From the NCBI RefSeq assembly GCF_003428875.1, contig NZ_QQRS01000003.1:186001-250000 (forward strand): 64,000 nt of DNA, written 5' to 3'. The DNA is from Planomicrobium okeanokoites. GTDB taxonomy: Bacteria; Bacillota; Bacilli; Bacillales_A; Planococcaceae. Position 1 is the first letter of the stretch; every line of letters begins with the position of its first letter. The position numbers and the translations under genes are program-made. The notes under the pieces are model-generated. The model had not been told where the DNA came from, did no database searches, and saw only the letters and a list, made by a program, of their open reading frames with translations. Below, piece after piece: positions 42,094 through 49,748 of this stretch.

Positions 42094-42267
42094 ATGGCAT
42101 TTTTGGACAAACTGACCGCATTAAAAGACAAGTCGATCGAAAAAGGCAAGGCCCACTGGGAAGAGAACAAAGACGATTACAAAGAAAAAGCATCTACCTA
42201 TAAAGATAAAGCCATAGTCATGAAAGATGACGTAGCGAATAAGATAAAAGAGAAAACGAAGAAATAA
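42094..42267 (+). CDS. Small charged helical protein
   Basis: A 57-residue Lys/Glu/Asp-rich protein, almost entirely helical, with repeated KDK motifs (LTALKDKSIEKGK, TYKDKAIVMKDD). It resembles desiccation- or stress-related small helical proteins such as late-embryogenesis-abundant-like proteins, but the match is by composition only. AAGGA lies 8 bases before the ATG at 42094. A compact terminator follows. Confidence 0.6.
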   Translation: MAFLDKLTALKDKSIEKGKAHWEENKDDYKEKASTYKDKAIVMKDDVANKIKEKTKK

Positions 42268-42273
42268 ACGGGT

Positions 42274-42300
42274 GCTGCATAACGATGCAGCGCTTTTTTG
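42274..42300 (+). terminator. Terminator after the small helical-protein gene
   Basis: GCTGCAT at 42274-42280 pairs with ATGCAGC at 42285-42291, followed by six T. Confidence 0.88.
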
Positions 42301-42315
42301 TGTGGGGAAATAATT

Positions 42316-42345
42316 AAAAAAAGCTTCCCGATAATCAGGAAGCCT
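42316..42345 (-). terminator. Terminator of the MFS gene
   Basis: In the minus direction GGCTTCC and GGGAAGC form a stem ending in a seven-T run. Confidence 0.8.
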
Positions 42346-42350
42346 TGATT

Positions 42351-43550
42351 TCATTGATTGGACGCGGCTGAAAGCTGAGCCCGTTCCTTCCGTCCATGCA
42401 GGACAAAATACAGGAGGGAAGCGGCGAGGGCGGTAACCCCGAGTATGGCGTACAGTGAACTGAAGCCGGTCAACGGGATGATGAATCCGAGTACATAAGG
42501 TCCGAAGCCCAGACCGGCGTCCAGAAAGATGAAGAAAGTCGAAGTCGCAAGGCCCATCCGGTGCGGCGGAGTCAGTTTGACGGCAATCGCCTGAGTAGTG
42601 GACTGGAGATTACCGAAACCTAAGCCGATCAAAACGGCGGACAGCAGAAAGATGATGCTGCTGCTGGCGGTGCTTAGAAGCAATAAACCTGCCGCAAGAA
42701 AGGCGAAAGCAGGATACATGACAAAATTGGCCCCTCGAATGTCCATTAAGCGGCCAGTAAATGGCCGGGATAATAGAACGGCAATCGCATAGACCACAAA
42801 AAAGAAGCTCGCCGTTTCCACCAGGTCGATTTCAATCGCATAGAAATTGATGAAAGAAAGAATGCTGGAAAAGCATAGAGCGGATGTCAACGTGATAATC
42901 GCGATAGGCAAAGCTTTCGGCTCCAGAAAATCAGCCAGTTTCAAGCCTCTTGCCTGACCGGTTTTCATGGAATAATCCACTGGCGGCACTTTTGTGAACA
43001 GAGCAAAAGTCAGGCTGACAATCCCGAATACGACACAAAGAGTGAAAATCATATCAAAGCTTGTATGCTGGCTCATATAGAGGCCGATGAACGGACCGAT
43101 TGCCGTTGCAAGAGTCGAACTCATACTGAAATAGCCGATGCCTTCCCCTTTTCGTGTCATCGGAATGATCTGGGCAACAATCGTTCCTGCAGCTGTACTG
43201 GCCATGCCGAGCGTCATGCCATGAAGGAAACGGTTCATCAGCAAAAAGCTGAGATTAAGATTCACGAAATAAAGCAGGGTGGTCAATACAAATAAAATGA
43301 GGCCGATGACTAAGGTCCTCTTTCGGCCGATGTTTTCGATCAGCCGGCCGATGATGATCCGGCCTGTCATGGTCCCGATAATGGCAATACCGGTGACAAG
43401 TCCGGCTTGACTGGTGGTTGCGCCATATTCTGCAACAGCGTAAACAGCTATTGTCACGATCAAAAGGAAAAAGACTAACGTCAAGAAAAAATTGACTGTG
43501 GATATAAGGATGAATTCCTTCGTCCAGAGCTTTGGTTTTGTTTGATTCAC
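42351..43550 (-). CDS. MFS transporter
   Basis: A 399-residue major-facilitator protein with 12 hydrophobic helices. The loop between helices 2 and 3 carries the MFS A-motif IIIGRLIENIGRKRTLVIGL. The start is GTG at 43550, with AAGGAGA 7 bases upstream. The overall layout is that of drug-efflux or metallophore-efflux DHA1 transporters, including the CntE group. The substrate cannot be told; no regulator or enzyme gene adjoins. It is unlike pbuE in sequence and leader. Confidence 0.8.
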   Translation of the reverse strand: MNQTKPKLWTKEFILISTVNFFLTLVFFLLIVTIAVYAVAEYGATTSQAGLVTGIAIIGTMTGRIIIGRLIENIGRKRTLVIGLILFVLTTLLYFVNLNLSFLLMNRFLHGMTLGMASTAAGTIVAQIIPMTRKGEGIGYFSMSSTLATAIGPFIGLYMSQHTSFDMIFTLCVVFGIVSLTFALFTKVPPVDYSMKTGQARGLKLADFLEPKALPIAIITLTSALCFSSILSFINFYAIEIDLVETASFFFVVYAIAVLLSRPFTGRLMDIRGANFVMYPAFAFLAAGLLLLSTASSSIIFLLSAVLIGLGFGNLQSTTQAIAVKLTPPHRMGLATSTFFIFLDAGLGFGPYVLGFIIPLTGFSSLYAILGVTALAASLLYFVLHGRKERAQLSAASNQ

Positions 43551-43744
43551 CTGGTGTCTCCTTGTCTGTCAAAATATATTTTACTGAACTTCTTCAGGGA
43601 ATAACTATAGCGGAGGAGCCATTGGAGTACAAGTCTGCAGAATCCAAACAGTGAACGGTGACTCGTGATGGATGTTTAGCATGGACCCTGGGCGTCAATA
43701 ACAACTGTACAGAGGTTTATTCAGTTTAAAAAGGAGTGGGTGCA

Positions 43745-44080
43745 ATGCGAAGCACAGCTGTAGCCTTATCGGAAGTGGTGGAATTTGCGGATGAATCGAA
43801 ACAAAAAGGTTTGGAAGGGACCGTCTATCTTCAGCAGAAAGAAGCGGCGCAGGGAGGCCCGTCCTTTAGTGATGAAGATGCCAGCGGCGGCAAAGCCGTA
43901 GAGAAGATTCGACTGTTGCTTGAGACCACGGAAGATTCTATGTACTACGAAGACGAATTCGAGGATATGGATTTTTATAAAGACGCACTGGTCCAATTGG
44001 AGCGGCTGGAAACTTATTTTCCGATTGAGCGGCTATCGGAAGAGGAAATGAAGCAAAAGCTGGAAGACGAAGAGAAATGA
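43745..44080 (+). CDS. Small acidic protein, unknown
   Basis: A 111-residue, strongly acidic soluble protein. No recognised domain; it has two helical regions (IRLLLETTEDSMYYEDEFED and YKDALVQLERLETYFPIERL) and a glutamate-rich tail. The start at 43745 is chosen because AAGGAG lies 8 bases upstream; a GTG at 43736 overlaps it. A terminator and array 5 follow immediately. Confidence 0.6.
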   Translation: MRSTAVALSEVVEFADESKQKGLEGTVYLQQKEAAQGGPSFSDEDASGGKAVEKIRLLLETTEDSMYYEDEFEDMDFYKDALVQLERLETYFPIERLSEEEMKQKLEDEEK

Positions 44081-44085
44081 AACAG

Positions 44086-44116
44086 ACGCATTCCTTGCGA
44101 GGGAATGCGTTTTTTA
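44086..44116 (+). terminator. Terminator before array 5
   Basis: ACGCATTCC at 44086-44094 pairs with GGGAATGCGT at 44101-44110, followed by a T-run in which array 5 begins. Confidence 0.88.
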
Positions 44117-44213
44117 TCTTCGATTTTCGGGTGTTTATCGTCGATTTTTTTATATTTATCGTCGATTTACAGCCTTTTATCGTCGATTTCTTTAGTTATA
44201 TCGTCGATTCCAT
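44115..44213. repeat. Intergenic 21-bp tandem array 5 (5 units, core TTTATCGTCGATT)
   Basis: TATC starts at 44115, 44136, 44157, 44178 and 44199, an exact 21-bp period. The core TTTATCGTCGATT recurs with slight changes. On the opposite strand it is similar to the AATCGCTGATAAA of arrays 1 and 4 (TTTATCAGCGATT reversed). Confidence 0.95.
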
Positions 44214-44300
44214 CAAATCAGTCGGAAAAAGTAGCGGCTCGGGAGTTGCTTCACTTAAGATTTCGACTTTTATTTTCATGTGATAGCGCACCCCGATAGA

Positions 44301-44309
44301 TGGTATAAT
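44301..44309 (+). promoter_or_regulatory. Extended -10 promoter of the helicase operon
   Basis: TGGTATAAT combines TGN with a perfect TATAAT at 44304-44309. The -35 region (TGATAG near 44281) is weak, as is usual for extended -10 promoters. The ATG lies 37 bases downstream. Confidence 0.5.
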
Positions 44310-44345
44310 TACAGGATATGTTGAGATTTCAGAACAGGTGATCAA

Positions 44346-47300
44346 ATGGTTCAGGCACAGGCAATTACATATAAAACGTCTATCAGAATAACCAAAACCG
44401 CTTCAGAGAAAATGAGAGGGTTCGGCATCAGCGAACGCTCGTTTTTTAATGGGACAAAGCCGTTCAAATTGTTCATGGAACGCTATCCGACAGGTGCGGA
44501 TGGCTCGCTTTCGGTTGCGCTGTTTTTCGGACCGGATGAAGCGGAGCGGCTGACCGGGAAAGAGGAGGAAGGCTCGATCGTGCTGCACTGCGTGTTCCGA
44601 AACCATCAATTGCTGGTGACGAATGTGACGCACAGGAAGGCCTTTCAATCTGTCGGCACGAACTGGCAGCGTGAGGAATCAGTTACGTTCATCGATTCGC
44701 GCGATCCGGTGCCGGTGGCGTTCATCAATCTGATCAACCGCATGACACCGGCAAAAGAGCGTTCCGATTATGTGAAGAAACGGATCTCCAGCTGGGAAGG
44801 CTATTTGAAAATCCAGGAACAAGGCATGGATATTCCGGATATCAAGTCTGCCTATTCGACACTCGCGTTCAGCCATGATTTCAGCCGCATCACGTTGACC
44901 GGCTGCCGGATGAACGATTCGGAATGGAAAAACTTGCGCAATTTGAGCGTGCGGCTTACCGGGATTGACGGCGACGTCGGCACGGTGATGAAAGTTTCGA
45001 AGAAGATTATTGAAGTCGAATTAAATACTTACATCATCAAACAGCTGCGTGAAAAAGGGCATAGCCTTACAAAGAAAGAAGCAGTGTTCAGCAATTTCGC
45101 GGCGCTCAGCCAAATCCGCCGTTTACGTCAGGGCTTCACGAATCTGGAAAAAGGGCTGGCGGTGAATCCCCAGCTCGACCGTCTTTTATTCGAAGAAAAG
45201 CCGAAAGTGGCACCATTGAAACAAATGGAGAAGCTGACTTTTCATAACCGGCTGAACGAGTTTCAGCAGCAGGCGGTGTCAGGTGCAATGGCGGCGGAAG
45301 ATTTGTACGCGATCCAAGGGCCGCCTGGAACCGGGAAGACCACCGTCATCTCGGAAATCTGTCTGCAAAATGCGAAAAAAGGCTTGCGGACTCTTGTCGC
45401 TTCCCACTCGAATCTGGCGGTCGATAATGCGCTTGGCCGTTTATTGTCCAATAAAGATATCCGCATTCTGCGTGTCGGTCGGACGGAAAGCATCGAAGAA
45501 GACGGCAAAAAATTTATCGAAGAAAACGTAGGCCAATATTGGAAAGATAGTACGCTGAAAGAAATAACAGCGCAATACGAGACGCGTTCAAGGCGGCAGG
45601 CGAAAATCGCCAAGGAGCTGGAGGCGACTGAAAGAGCGTATGCGGAACTGCAGCCGGTTTACGAAAGTTTGAAGAAAGCGGTGGCCGAGAGAAAAGACGC
45701 GCTGGAACAAAAGAAGGCAATCGAGCTTTTATTGAATAAAGAACGACATAAGCTCGAGGCTTTCAATCTGCAAAAAGAACAATCCTTGCGGGAACAGCGT
45801 GACAGCAAACAAAAACTTGAAGCGTTGGAAGCGGCAATCACCAAAGATGAGGCTATTGTCGACAGCGGCAAGGATTTGGACTGCTTCCGTGAAGAGCAGC
45901 AGAAGATTGAAAAGGACATTCATCAATTGGAGCATGCTTTAGAGCTTAAGCAATTGGAAAAGCAGATTGCAGACAAACAACAGGAAATTTCAGTGATAGC
46001 AGATAAACGAAATCAGCTGGCGGGTTTGATTGACGCAAAAAAAGATGCACTGGAAGAAATTGAAGGCATCAAAAAAGTCGATGGCCTGATGCAGTTGATG
46101 GCAGAACAGAAAATTGAAGAAACAACGGCAATCACTTATTCGACCGGAAAACTCGACATGATCCGCGACAAGATGGCGGAGCAGAAAAACCTCGAGAAAG
46201 CTAATGCCAGCCTGACAGCGGCAATCGCCTATGTGGAAAAATTGCTGGCGTCCGCAGGTGTGGCGCTGGATAAGGTAAAAGAAACCGCATTGGCACAGGG
46301 CGGTTCGTTCAGTTTGGCAGAAATCGAAGACTTCATGGAAAAGCTGCGCGTCTTTATGAAGAGTTCGCCAAGCATCGATCCGGCTGCTCTTGGAAAAGCG
46401 TTGGCTGGTTTGTATAAACGGCAAAACGAATTGTGGCGAAGAGGCGCGGAACTGAAATCGCCGGAAGTTTATATTGAAGATTCCAAGCGGGCGTTCCAGG
46501 AATTGAAGCGGGCGATCACTGCTGAGCTGGTGAAACAGCAACAGCATTATGGTGCACTGAATGAAAAATGGCTGATCGAATTGGAAAAAATGCAGCAGGA
46601 GCTTTCAAATCTGGAAAGGCAAGCAACACCATTGCCGGCTGATTTCGATATTCCGGCTGATATTAACGAAGCCATCCGACTGCATAAAGCTGAACTTTCC
46701 AAGCTTAAAAAAGACAAAGCCGCATTCGAGCAAGTCGGAGAGCGGCTCGAAACGCAGCTAAAAGAACAGCTTGCCGAAAAGGATGCACACAGCAGTATCC
46801 AAAAAAGACTGGGCGAAATCGAAGCGGTTCTTGAACAAGTACAGGAACGGTTAAGCAGTAAGAAAAAGGAAATGGCAAAATTGGATAGCATCATCGCCGC
46901 TGATCCCGAAGCGGAATACGAAAAAACGGCGAAACAGCTAGCCAGCCTTTCATTCGACAGGGAGTCGCTGACGCAGGAGCAGAAAAGCCTGCCGCTGATG
47001 CAGACGATCCAAAAGAAATGGCTGGAATTGCTGGAAGGCGCCAATGACCACGATTTGGATGAAATCCGGAAATTGTATATCAAGCACGCCAACGTCATCG
47101 GGACGACCTGTGTCGCTTCGGCGCGCAAAGATTTCATCGATAATTATCCGGTATTTGATGTCGTCATCATCGATGAAGTGTCGAAAGCCACACCGCCGGA
47201 ACTGCTGCTGCCGATGCTGAAAGGCAAAAAAGTCATCCTTGTCGGTGACCATCACCAATTGCCGCCGCTGCTTGGCAACGACACACTCGAAGAAACGCTC

Positions 47301-48113
47301 GAGGAAATGATCAAGGAAAACAGCGGCTTCGAGGAAAAACGCGAACTTGAGAAGCTGCTGGAAGAGTCGCTGTTTGAACGTTTGTATAAAAATCTGCCGG
47401 AGACAAATAAAACGATGCTTGCGATCCAGTACCGGATGCATGAAGACATCATGGAGACGATTGCGCCGTTCTATAAATTCGACAACGACCAATTGCAATG
47501 CGGGCTGGAAGATTCCGACCGGGACCGCGACCACTTCCTGGAATCACCGGGAGTGAAACGCGGCAACCACCTAATGTGGATCGATTTGCCGAATGAACCG
47601 GCGTATTTCGAAGAACGGATGAGCGGCGGAAAAAGTTTATTTAACCCCGCCGAACTGCAGGAAATCAGCCGATTGCTGGTTGAGTTGAATGACGCAGTCG
47701 GTGAGGCGAAGACGGCTGGCAGGATAGATGCTGATGAACTGAAAACGGTCGGCGTCATTTCATTTTACGGAGAACAAGTCAAACGGCTGCAGCGCATGAT
47801 CGACCAGGAATTGCGCTTGCCGCATTTGACGATTCGCACAGGCACCGTCGACCGTTTCCAGGGCAGCGAAATGGAAATCATCCTGCTGAGCATGGTCCGG
47901 AACAATCAAAACAACCACGGCGATATCGGCTTTGCAAAAGATTACCGCCGTTTGAATGTGGCTTTATCGCGGGCGAAGCAATTGCTCGTCATGATCGGCA
48001 GCTCGGAAATGTTTACGAAGCGGGCGAAAAAAGAAGAAACGAAACGGATGTATCAGCATGTGCTTGCAACAGTTGAAAAGAAAAACGGCTTGAAAGTCTT
48101 GCAGAAGGGATGA
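44346..48113 (+). CDS. SF1B (DNA2/UPF1-like) helicase with long coiled-coil insertion
   Basis: A 1255-residue superfamily-1 helicase. Walker A is GPPGTGKT at 325-332, Walker B reads VVIIDEVSKA with the Asp-Glu at 943-944, then LVGDHHQLPP near 967, VDRFQGSEMEI, and motif VI NVALSRAKQ at about 1204-1212. Between motif I and II sits about 470 residues of predicted coiled coil (400-870, rich in Glu, Lys, Leu and Gln). The N-terminal 300 residues are a unique region of unknown fold. DEVSK instead of DEAxQ in motif II is a variation. It likely acts on nucleic acid with ATP; role unknown. The following winged-helix gene begins 4 bases after its stop. Confidence 0.85.
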   Translation: MVQAQAITYKTSIRITKTASEKMRGFGISERSFFNGTKPFKLFMERYPTGADGSLSVALFFGPDEAERLTGKEEEGSIVLHCVFRNHQLLVTNVTHRKAFQSVGTNWQREESVTFIDSRDPVPVAFINLINRMTPAKERSDYVKKRISSWEGYLKIQEQGMDIPDIKSAYSTLAFSHDFSRITLTGCRMNDSEWKNLRNLSVRLTGIDGDVGTVMKVSKKIIEVELNTYIIKQLREKGHSLTKKEAVFSNFAALSQIRRLRQGFTNLEKGLAVNPQLDRLLFEEKPKVAPLKQMEKLTFHNRLNEFQQQAVSGAMAAEDLYAIQGPPGTGKTTVISEICLQNAKKGLRTLVASHSNLAVDNALGRLLSNKDIRILRVGRTESIEEDGKKFIEENVGQYWKDSTLKEITAQYETRSRRQAKIAKELEATERAYAELQPVYESLKKAVAERKDALEQKKAIELLLNKERHKLEAFNLQKEQSLREQRDSKQKLEALEAAITKDEAIVDSGKDLDCFREEQQKIEKDIHQLEHALELKQLEKQIADKQQEISVIADKRNQLAGLIDAKKDALEEIEGIKKVDGLMQLMAEQKIEETTAITYSTGKLDMIRDKMAEQKNLEKANASLTAAIAYVEKLLASAGVALDKVKETALAQGGSFSLAEIEDFMEKLRVFMKSSPSIDPAALGKALAGLYKRQNELWRRGAELKSPEVYIEDSKRAFQELKRAITAELVKQQQHYGALNEKWLIELEKMQQELSNLERQATPLPADFDIPADINEAIRLHKAELSKLKKDKAAFEQVGERLETQLKEQLAEKDAHSSIQKRLGEIEAVLEQVQERLSSKKKEMAKLDSIIAADPEAEYEKTAKQLASLSFDRESLTQEQKSLPLMQTIQKKWLELLEGANDHDLDEIRKLYIKHANVIGTTCVASARKDFIDNYPVFDVVIIDEVSKATPPELLLPMLKGKKVILVGDHHQLPPLLGNDTLEETLEEMIKENSGFEEKRELEKLLEESLFERLYKNLPETNKTMLAIQYRMHEDIMETIAPFYKFDNDQLQCGLEDSDRDRDHFLESPGVKRGNHLMWIDLPNEPAYFEERMSGGKSLFNPAELQEISRLLVELNDAVGEAKTAGRIDADELKTVGVISFYGEQVKRLQRMIDQELRLPHLTIRTGTVDRFQGSEMEIILLSMVRNNQNNHGDIGFAKDYRRLNVALSRAKQLLVMIGSSEMFTKRAKKEETKRMYQHVLATVEKKNGLKVLQKG

Positions 48114-48117
48114 TCGG

Positions 48118-48867
48118 ATGGAAAAATTGATAGGGAAGCTCAGCTCGGATTTAACGCAGAACCAGGATGTATCGATTCGGCAAACTCTTGTCTGGCAATT
48201 GCCGATCATTTTGTACGAGGTGTCATTCGACCGGGTCAAACGGCTGAAAATGGACATCCTGATGAAAATGCTTCTTTTCGCGTTTCAGCAGTCCGAAATC
48301 CGCCGCGCCGCTGTCCTGGCTGATATGCTGTCGGTGGAGGAGCTGTTCGTCAGCGACCTGATCGACAAGATGCAGCGGACCGGGCTGGTATTACTCGGGA
48401 AGAAAGGCTACGTGCTGACGCCGAAAGGCCATAATTATCTGGATAAAGGCATTTTCGAAGAAGCGCTGGACGGGGAACAGACAGTGATTTCCTATAGCGC
48501 GGCGCATGACACTTACTCGTTAAATGAAACAGAAAGCCCTGCGAACGATGGAGAGTTTCCACTATATCGATTTGCTGTGGAGAATGACGGGGAAGAAGCG
48601 CCGATGTTGGAGCTGCTCACAAATGAGAGGAGCTCAACAGAAGAAGGCTTTCAAATCCTCGTCTCTGGGATCGAGGATTTTGAAGAACTCGAAACCGTGT
48701 TTATTCCCTGCATCGAATTTCAAATGTACGACCGGAAGCAGGATGTTCTTTTTGCGCGGGTTTGGAATATCGGAACGGGTGCATGGGATGAGAAGCTGGA
48801 GCAACAGATTGAAGAGCGTGAACTTGTGGAGTGGCGAGAGGCGATGAAAGCGGAAGTTGTCGAATAG
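48118..48867 (+). CDS. Winged-helix partner protein of the helicase
   Basis: A 249-residue protein. A winged-helix region is likely at residues 45-105 (FAFQQSEIRRAAVLADMLSV, then LIDKMQRTGLVLLGKKGYVLTPKG, a typical helix-turn-helix plus wing with TPKGHNYL). The C-terminal half is an acidic alpha/beta domain of unknown type. Its start is 4 bases after the helicase stop (GGGATGATCGG upstream), so translation is coupled. I infer that it regulates or assists the helicase, but a family name is not certain. A perfect terminator follows. Confidence 0.7.
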   Translation: MEKLIGKLSSDLTQNQDVSIRQTLVWQLPIILYEVSFDRVKRLKMDILMKMLLFAFQQSEIRRAAVLADMLSVEELFVSDLIDKMQRTGLVLLGKKGYVLTPKGHNYLDKGIFEEALDGEQTVISYSAAHDTYSLNETESPANDGEFPLYRFAVENDGEEAPMLELLTNERSSTEEGFQILVSGIEDFEELETVFIPCIEFQMYDRKQDVLFARVWNIGTGAWDEKLEQQIEERELVEWREAMKAEVVE

Positions 48868-48880
48868 GAATAGATATGAA

Positions 48881-48919
48881 AAAGGTGCAGAAACGACCAT
48901 CGTTTCTGCACCTTTTCGT
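48881..48919 (+). terminator. Terminator of the helicase operon
   Basis: A 16-bp perfect stem: AAAGGTGCAGAAACGA at 48881-48896 pairs with 48900-48915 around a 3-base loop, followed by T's. Confidence 0.92.
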
Positions 48920-48991
48920 ATACGGAAAGTGGATATTTAATATTGTAACTAATAGTCACTTTTTCCCGTCTACTTTCTAGGGGGTGGCAAA

Positions 48992-49501
48992 TTGAAGCTT
49001 TTGAAAGTATTAACTTACGGATTTATTCTTATATTGGTAGCATTGACATGCGCGGGTTGTTCAACTGAAACTTCGGGTGAAATCAAGCAAGATATGCCAG
49101 CTGATTTTAATTTTAAAGTTAGCTATGGTACTTATGGGAAGCAGAAAATAGACACTTTTAATGGAGTGGTAGTCAAAGACCTTGTTGAAGATGGAGAGAT
49201 CAAAGCTGATATTGCTTTAACTGAAAACGAAATGAGACAAATTTTTAAAGAAATGATGGATATGGATATTATGGACGGTTTAAAGTTGGAAGAATTTGAA
49301 GAGTGCGCAACAGAACCAGCTTCATACACTGGGTGGACTATTCAAATGAACGGGGAAACAAAAACCTTTGATTTTTCAACTTTTTGCGAAAACTCGACTG
49401 AGATACGTGAACTTATTGAACTTGAAGAATTTATACACGAAATTGTCCTTGCAAAGAATGAATATAAGGAGCTTCCCGAAGCGAAGGGCTCTTATGAATA
49501 A
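48992..49501 (+). CDS. Lipoprotein, unknown function
   Basis: A 169-residue predicted lipoprotein. The signal (LLKVLTYGFILILVALTCAG) ends in the lipobox LTCAGC, with Cys at about residue 23. The mature domain is mixed alpha/beta with one Cys in EFEECATEP and a second in FSTFCENS, which could form a disulfide. I do not recognise the family. The start is TTG at 48992, with AGGGGGTGG upstream. Array 6 lies about 60 bases downstream of the stop. Confidence 0.65.
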   Translation: MKLLKVLTYGFILILVALTCAGCSTETSGEIKQDMPADFNFKVSYGTYGKQKIDTFNGVVVKDLVEDGEIKADIALTENEMRQIFKEMMDMDIMDGLKLEEFEECATEPASYTGWTIQMNGETKTFDFSTFCENSTEIRELIELEEFIHEIVLAKNEYKELPEAKGSYE

Positions 49502-49563
49502 GAAAAACTCGAACTGAGGCTATTAATATCGCTTTCTCTTAAAATTTTAGTCGTATAACCAGA

Positions 49564-49683
49564 TATCGGCGTTCAAAAAATTATATCGGCGCTCAGCGGA
49601 TTATATCGGCGTTCAGAAAATTATATCGGCGCTCAGCGAATTATATCGGCGTTCAGGAAAATATATCGACGTTCGCCAATTTT
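49564..49683. repeat. Intergenic 20-bp tandem array 6 (6 units, core TATCGGCGTTC)
   Basis: TATCGGC starts at 49564, 49584, 49604, 49624, 49644 and 49664, an exact 20-bp period. Units 1, 3 and 5 read GTTC and units 2 and 4 read GCTC, an alternating pattern. It lies between converging genes, before their terminator. Confidence 0.95.
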
Positions 49684-49705
49684 CCGCCCTCAAAATGAGA
49701 ACAGC

Positions 49706-49742
49706 AAAAGGAGTGGAAACGATGACCGTTTCCACTCCTTTT
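49706..49742. terminator. Terminator between the lipoprotein and aldehyde dehydrogenase genes
   Basis: AAAAGGAGTGGAAACG at 49706-49721 pairs with 49727-49742 around 5 bases; T-rich in both directions. Confidence 0.9.
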
Positions 49743-49748
49743 CACAAA

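Noticed and set aside
44077..44299. Two open frames across array 5 (FIVDF and LSSI repeats)
   Set aside because: Repeat-generated frames starting inside a terminator.
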